A stretch of 16,340 nt of DNA from assembly GCA_027296925.1 (NCBI GenBank), contig JAPUIP010000366.1, forward strand, positions 1 to 16,340, read 5' to 3'. The stretch's first letter is position 1, and each line of letters opens with the position of its first letter. The notes beneath the pieces are model-generated. The model was not told the DNA's origin, searched no databases, and worked only from the letters and a program-made list of their open reading frames with translations. The stretch is from Candidatus Poribacteria bacterium. GTDB taxonomy: Bacteria > Poribacteria > WGA-4E > PCPOR2b. Shown here piece by piece: positions 14,675 through 16,340 of the stretch. Made by a program: the position numbers and the translations under genes.

Positions 14675-16327
14675 CTACCTATCTTCCTTCTTCTTCTGCG
14701 GTATCGATTTCAACTTCGACATCGGTTTCGCCAAATTCTTCTTAGCAGCTTCGACCTGAATCTTCTCATAAACCGCGCCACTATCGCTCGCGCGAACGGC
14801 AACACTCCCAATGATCGTGCCATCCTCAAGAGGTGAGTTCGTTTCTGCAGCTTCCTCCTCTTCTTGAAATTCGCTGCTTTCTGAAGCGCTGTCTTCGTCC
14901 TCTTGATATACCTCGATTTCTGGAGCTATATCTTTGTTTGGTCTCCGTCGAATCGCCGAACCGTCGATTGGCGGGCTCGGCGATTCCTCATCAGCCTGCT
15001 CAACTTCCGCCGCTTCCGCTTGTGTCTGCGATTTCGGATCTTGACTGAGAGAGCGTGCCTGAGCAAACATCTGCACCGCGTCTGGCGACAGCTTGCATGT
15101 CACTTGCGCCTGGAAAATCGGTTTCTTATTGCGTTCGACGCTCGTGACCTGTCCGGATCTGATATTCGTAAATACCCCAGATTGTCCCAGCACGCTGATC
15201 ATCTGACTCACGTCCTGATGTGATTTGGCTTCGATATTAAAAGTGATTTTCGCCTTCTCGGGGTCATCGAGCCGGCTCATATTAAAGCTCGTCCACGCTA
15301 TCTTTGTTCGATCGGCAAACCGCACGCTCAATTCACGCAAAATATCGAGCGGAGAAACACGGGGCGTCAGCAGGTTAGCGATAGCTAAGTCTTTGACCAG
15401 TGCCTTTTTGGCATTGGATTCAGCGCGTTTGATGCTTCGGAGCTGTTGATCTACGGTAGTAATCTTCGCCTGATGCGCTCTGCTCCACGTCATCCCGCCA
15501 AGCCCGAGCCCCACAAGCAGAATCAACCCCGCGGCAGCGGCAGTCAGTGTCCGCTTCCGCTGCTCGGTTTGTGTCAACTTTGCTCTTTCCTCTTTCGGAA
15601 GCAGATCTAACGCAATCTGGTCGGTCAACACATTGATGCCGAGTCCTAACGCAACAGCTAGAGTGTCACTGAAACCATCGGCGGCTTGCACGTTGGAGCG
15701 ATTTTCGTCGCACACATTCTTGAATGCGTCCAGCGGATTCCAGATATGGGCTGGAATTTGCAAGTGATCTGCTATGTAATTTGCCAGCCCAGCAATCCGA
15801 GAACTTCCACCGCAAATCCAGATTTCATCGACAAATGGCTCTCTATTGATATTGAGTTCTCGTTGTGCGCCACTCATAGATCGCTTCAACTCAGAGACAA
15901 GCCGATCCGCCCACTCATAGGCGGGAGCCGCACTCTGAGAGCATCGGTCCAGCGCGGCATTGGCAATTTTCCGACTTTCGGCAGCGTCAAAGTCACCCCC
16001 GTTTTCGCTTTGATACAGATGCGTCAAGTGATTGCCACCGATGGAAAAGCTCCGTGAAAACCGGAGGGCGTTTCCAGCCATGAGACAGATGTCTGTCCGC
16101 CCGGCACCGATGTCCACAACCATCGTCATTTTCTCGGGCTTATTTTCATCATCTGTCCGTTGTCCCGCCGCTAATACGCTCATCGCGAGCGACGAAGGGA
16201 TCACCGATTTCACAACGAGCCCCAGAGGTTTCAGGTAATCAAGCTGGTGTTGAACACTCTCTCGTTTGGCAGCAATGATCTCGGCGCTTCTGTCGAGCTC
16301 ATTGCTGCCAAACGAGCCCCAGAGGTT
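14675..16327 (-). CDS. pilM: PilM-PilN fusion / GspL-like actin-fold membrane protein, 5' end incomplete
   Basis: Counting from a GTG at 16213, the N-terminal part is the second half of a PilM/GspL actin-like domain: VDIGAGRTD (33-41, phosphate loop), EIWICGGSSRIAGL (130-143, adenosine motif) and a DTLAVALGLG helix (183-192). A PilN-type part follows: IALDLLPKEER (200-210), one membrane helix (about 222-242) and a periplasmic ferredoxin-like domain to about 380. A long acidic tail (about 395-512, with EFQEEEEAAE) has no counterpart in PilN. The GTG at 16213 is not the true start, since in-frame coding with PilM character (AEIIAAKRESVQHQLDYLKP) continues upstream. It then meets a TGA at 16328-16330 inside a repeated segment at the window edge, so the first ATPase subdomain is missing. 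The protein should organise the cytoplasmic face of a type II secretion/type IV pilus platform. The GspM/PilO-like gene follows after 5 nt. Confidence 0.82.
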   Translation of the reverse strand, partial: NLWGSFGSNELDRSAEIIAAKRESVQHQLDYLKPLGLVVKSVIPSSLAMSVLAAGQRTDDENKPEKMTMVVDIGAGRTDICLMAGNALRFSRSFSIGGNHLTHLYQSENGGDFDAAESRKIANAALDRCSQSAAPAYEWADRLVSELKRSMSGAQRELNINREPFVDEIWICGGSSRIAGLANYIADHLQIPAHIWNPLDAFKNVCDENRSNVQAADGFSDTLAVALGLGINVLTDQIALDLLPKEERAKLTQTEQRKRTLTAAAAGLILLVGLGLGGMTWSRAHQAKITTVDQQLRSIKRAESNAKKALVKDLAIANLLTPRVSPLDILRELSVRFADRTKIAWTSFNMSRLDDPEKAKITFNIEAKSHQDVSQMISVLGQSGVFTNIRSGQVTSVERNKKPIFQAQVTCKLSPDAVQMFAQARSLSQDPKSQTQAEAAEVEQADEESPSPPIDGSAIRRRPNKDIAPEIEVYQEDEDSASESSEFQEEEEAAETNSPLEDGTIIGSVAVRASDSGAVYEKIQVEAAKKNLAKPMSKLKSIPQKKKEDR

Positions 16328-16340
16328 TCAGGTAATCAAG
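16214..16340. repeat. 30-bp direct repeat plus 18-bp inverted repeat at the window edge
   Basis: The 30 bases at 16214-16243 recur exactly at 16311-16340, the last bases of the window. In addition 16261-16278 (CTCGTTTGGCAGCAATGA) is the exact reverse complement of 16299-16316, with a further 4-bp pairing after one mismatch inside. The direct copy and the inverted arm overlap by AACGAG (16311-16316). The repeat shifts the pilM reading frame. It most resembles a template-switch chimera or an assembly end artefact rather than a biological element. Confidence 0.8.

Noticed and set aside
16261..16316. Inverted repeat as an attachment site, terminator or transposon end
   Set aside because: It lies inside pilM coding sequence, is joined to a direct copy of nearby coding DNA by microhomology, and sits at the window edge. 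An artefact explains it better.

Overview
The window is a compact stretch of bacterial chromosome, about half G+C, with short intergenic gaps. No tRNA, rRNA, CRISPR array or insertion sequence was seen. An outer-membrane secretin with a signal peptide, next to inner-membrane type II secretion / type IV pilus assembly proteins, indicates a diderm (Gram-negative) bacterium. The mix of a divergent sigma-54-like protein, long-form HisG, ArsM, a stand-alone AMMECR1 protein, many oxidoreductases and an Uma2 protein recalls uncultured lineages such as Poribacteria. That placement is an impression from gene content, not a result. The right edge carries a repeat pattern that looks like an amplification or assembly chimera.

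Layout. Positions 1-450 (-) hold the N-terminal part of hisG, divergent from arsM (633-1409, +). A near-consensus hisG promoter and a hairpin over the arsM ribosome binding site lie between them. A sigma-54-like gene (1619-2965, +) has its own sigma-70-type promoter. It converges with an AMMECR1-domain gene (2989-3549, -). From 3747 a two-gene plus-strand unit follows: a stand-alone Lon N-terminal (substrate-binding) domain protein and a CDP-alcohol phosphatidyltransferase (pgsA-like). A helix-turn-helix plus coiled-coil protein (5257-5868, +) overlaps tail-to-tail by 125 bp with a short Gfo/Idh/MocA oxidoreductase (5744-6514, -). Divergent from the latter is an unusual membrane protein built of four 48-residue repeats (6607-7194, +), followed by an aldo/keto reductase (7227-8222, +). 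The reductase ends at a hairpin facing an MFS transporter.

The right half (8269-16340) lies on the minus strand and reads right to left: a PilM-PilN/GspL-like fusion (5' end damaged or lost at the window edge), a GspM/PilO-like membrane protein, a 1004-residue GspD/PilQ-family secretin, an Uma2-family nuclease-fold protein, and an MFS transporter. The first three form the inner-membrane platform and outer-membrane channel of a type II secretion or type IV pilus machine. All three are longer than their relatives: the secretin has about six N1-type periplasmic modules instead of the usual one to three, and the two platform proteins carry long acidic low-complexity stretches. The Uma2 gene starts 9 nt after the secretin stop, so the two are probably cotranscribed.

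Most promising observations: the expanded secretin with its fused and extended platform proteins; the exact 48-residue periodic membrane protein; the sigma-54-like factor with a degenerate activator-response region; the antisense coding overlap at 5744-5868; and the hairpin covering the arsM ribosome binding site.
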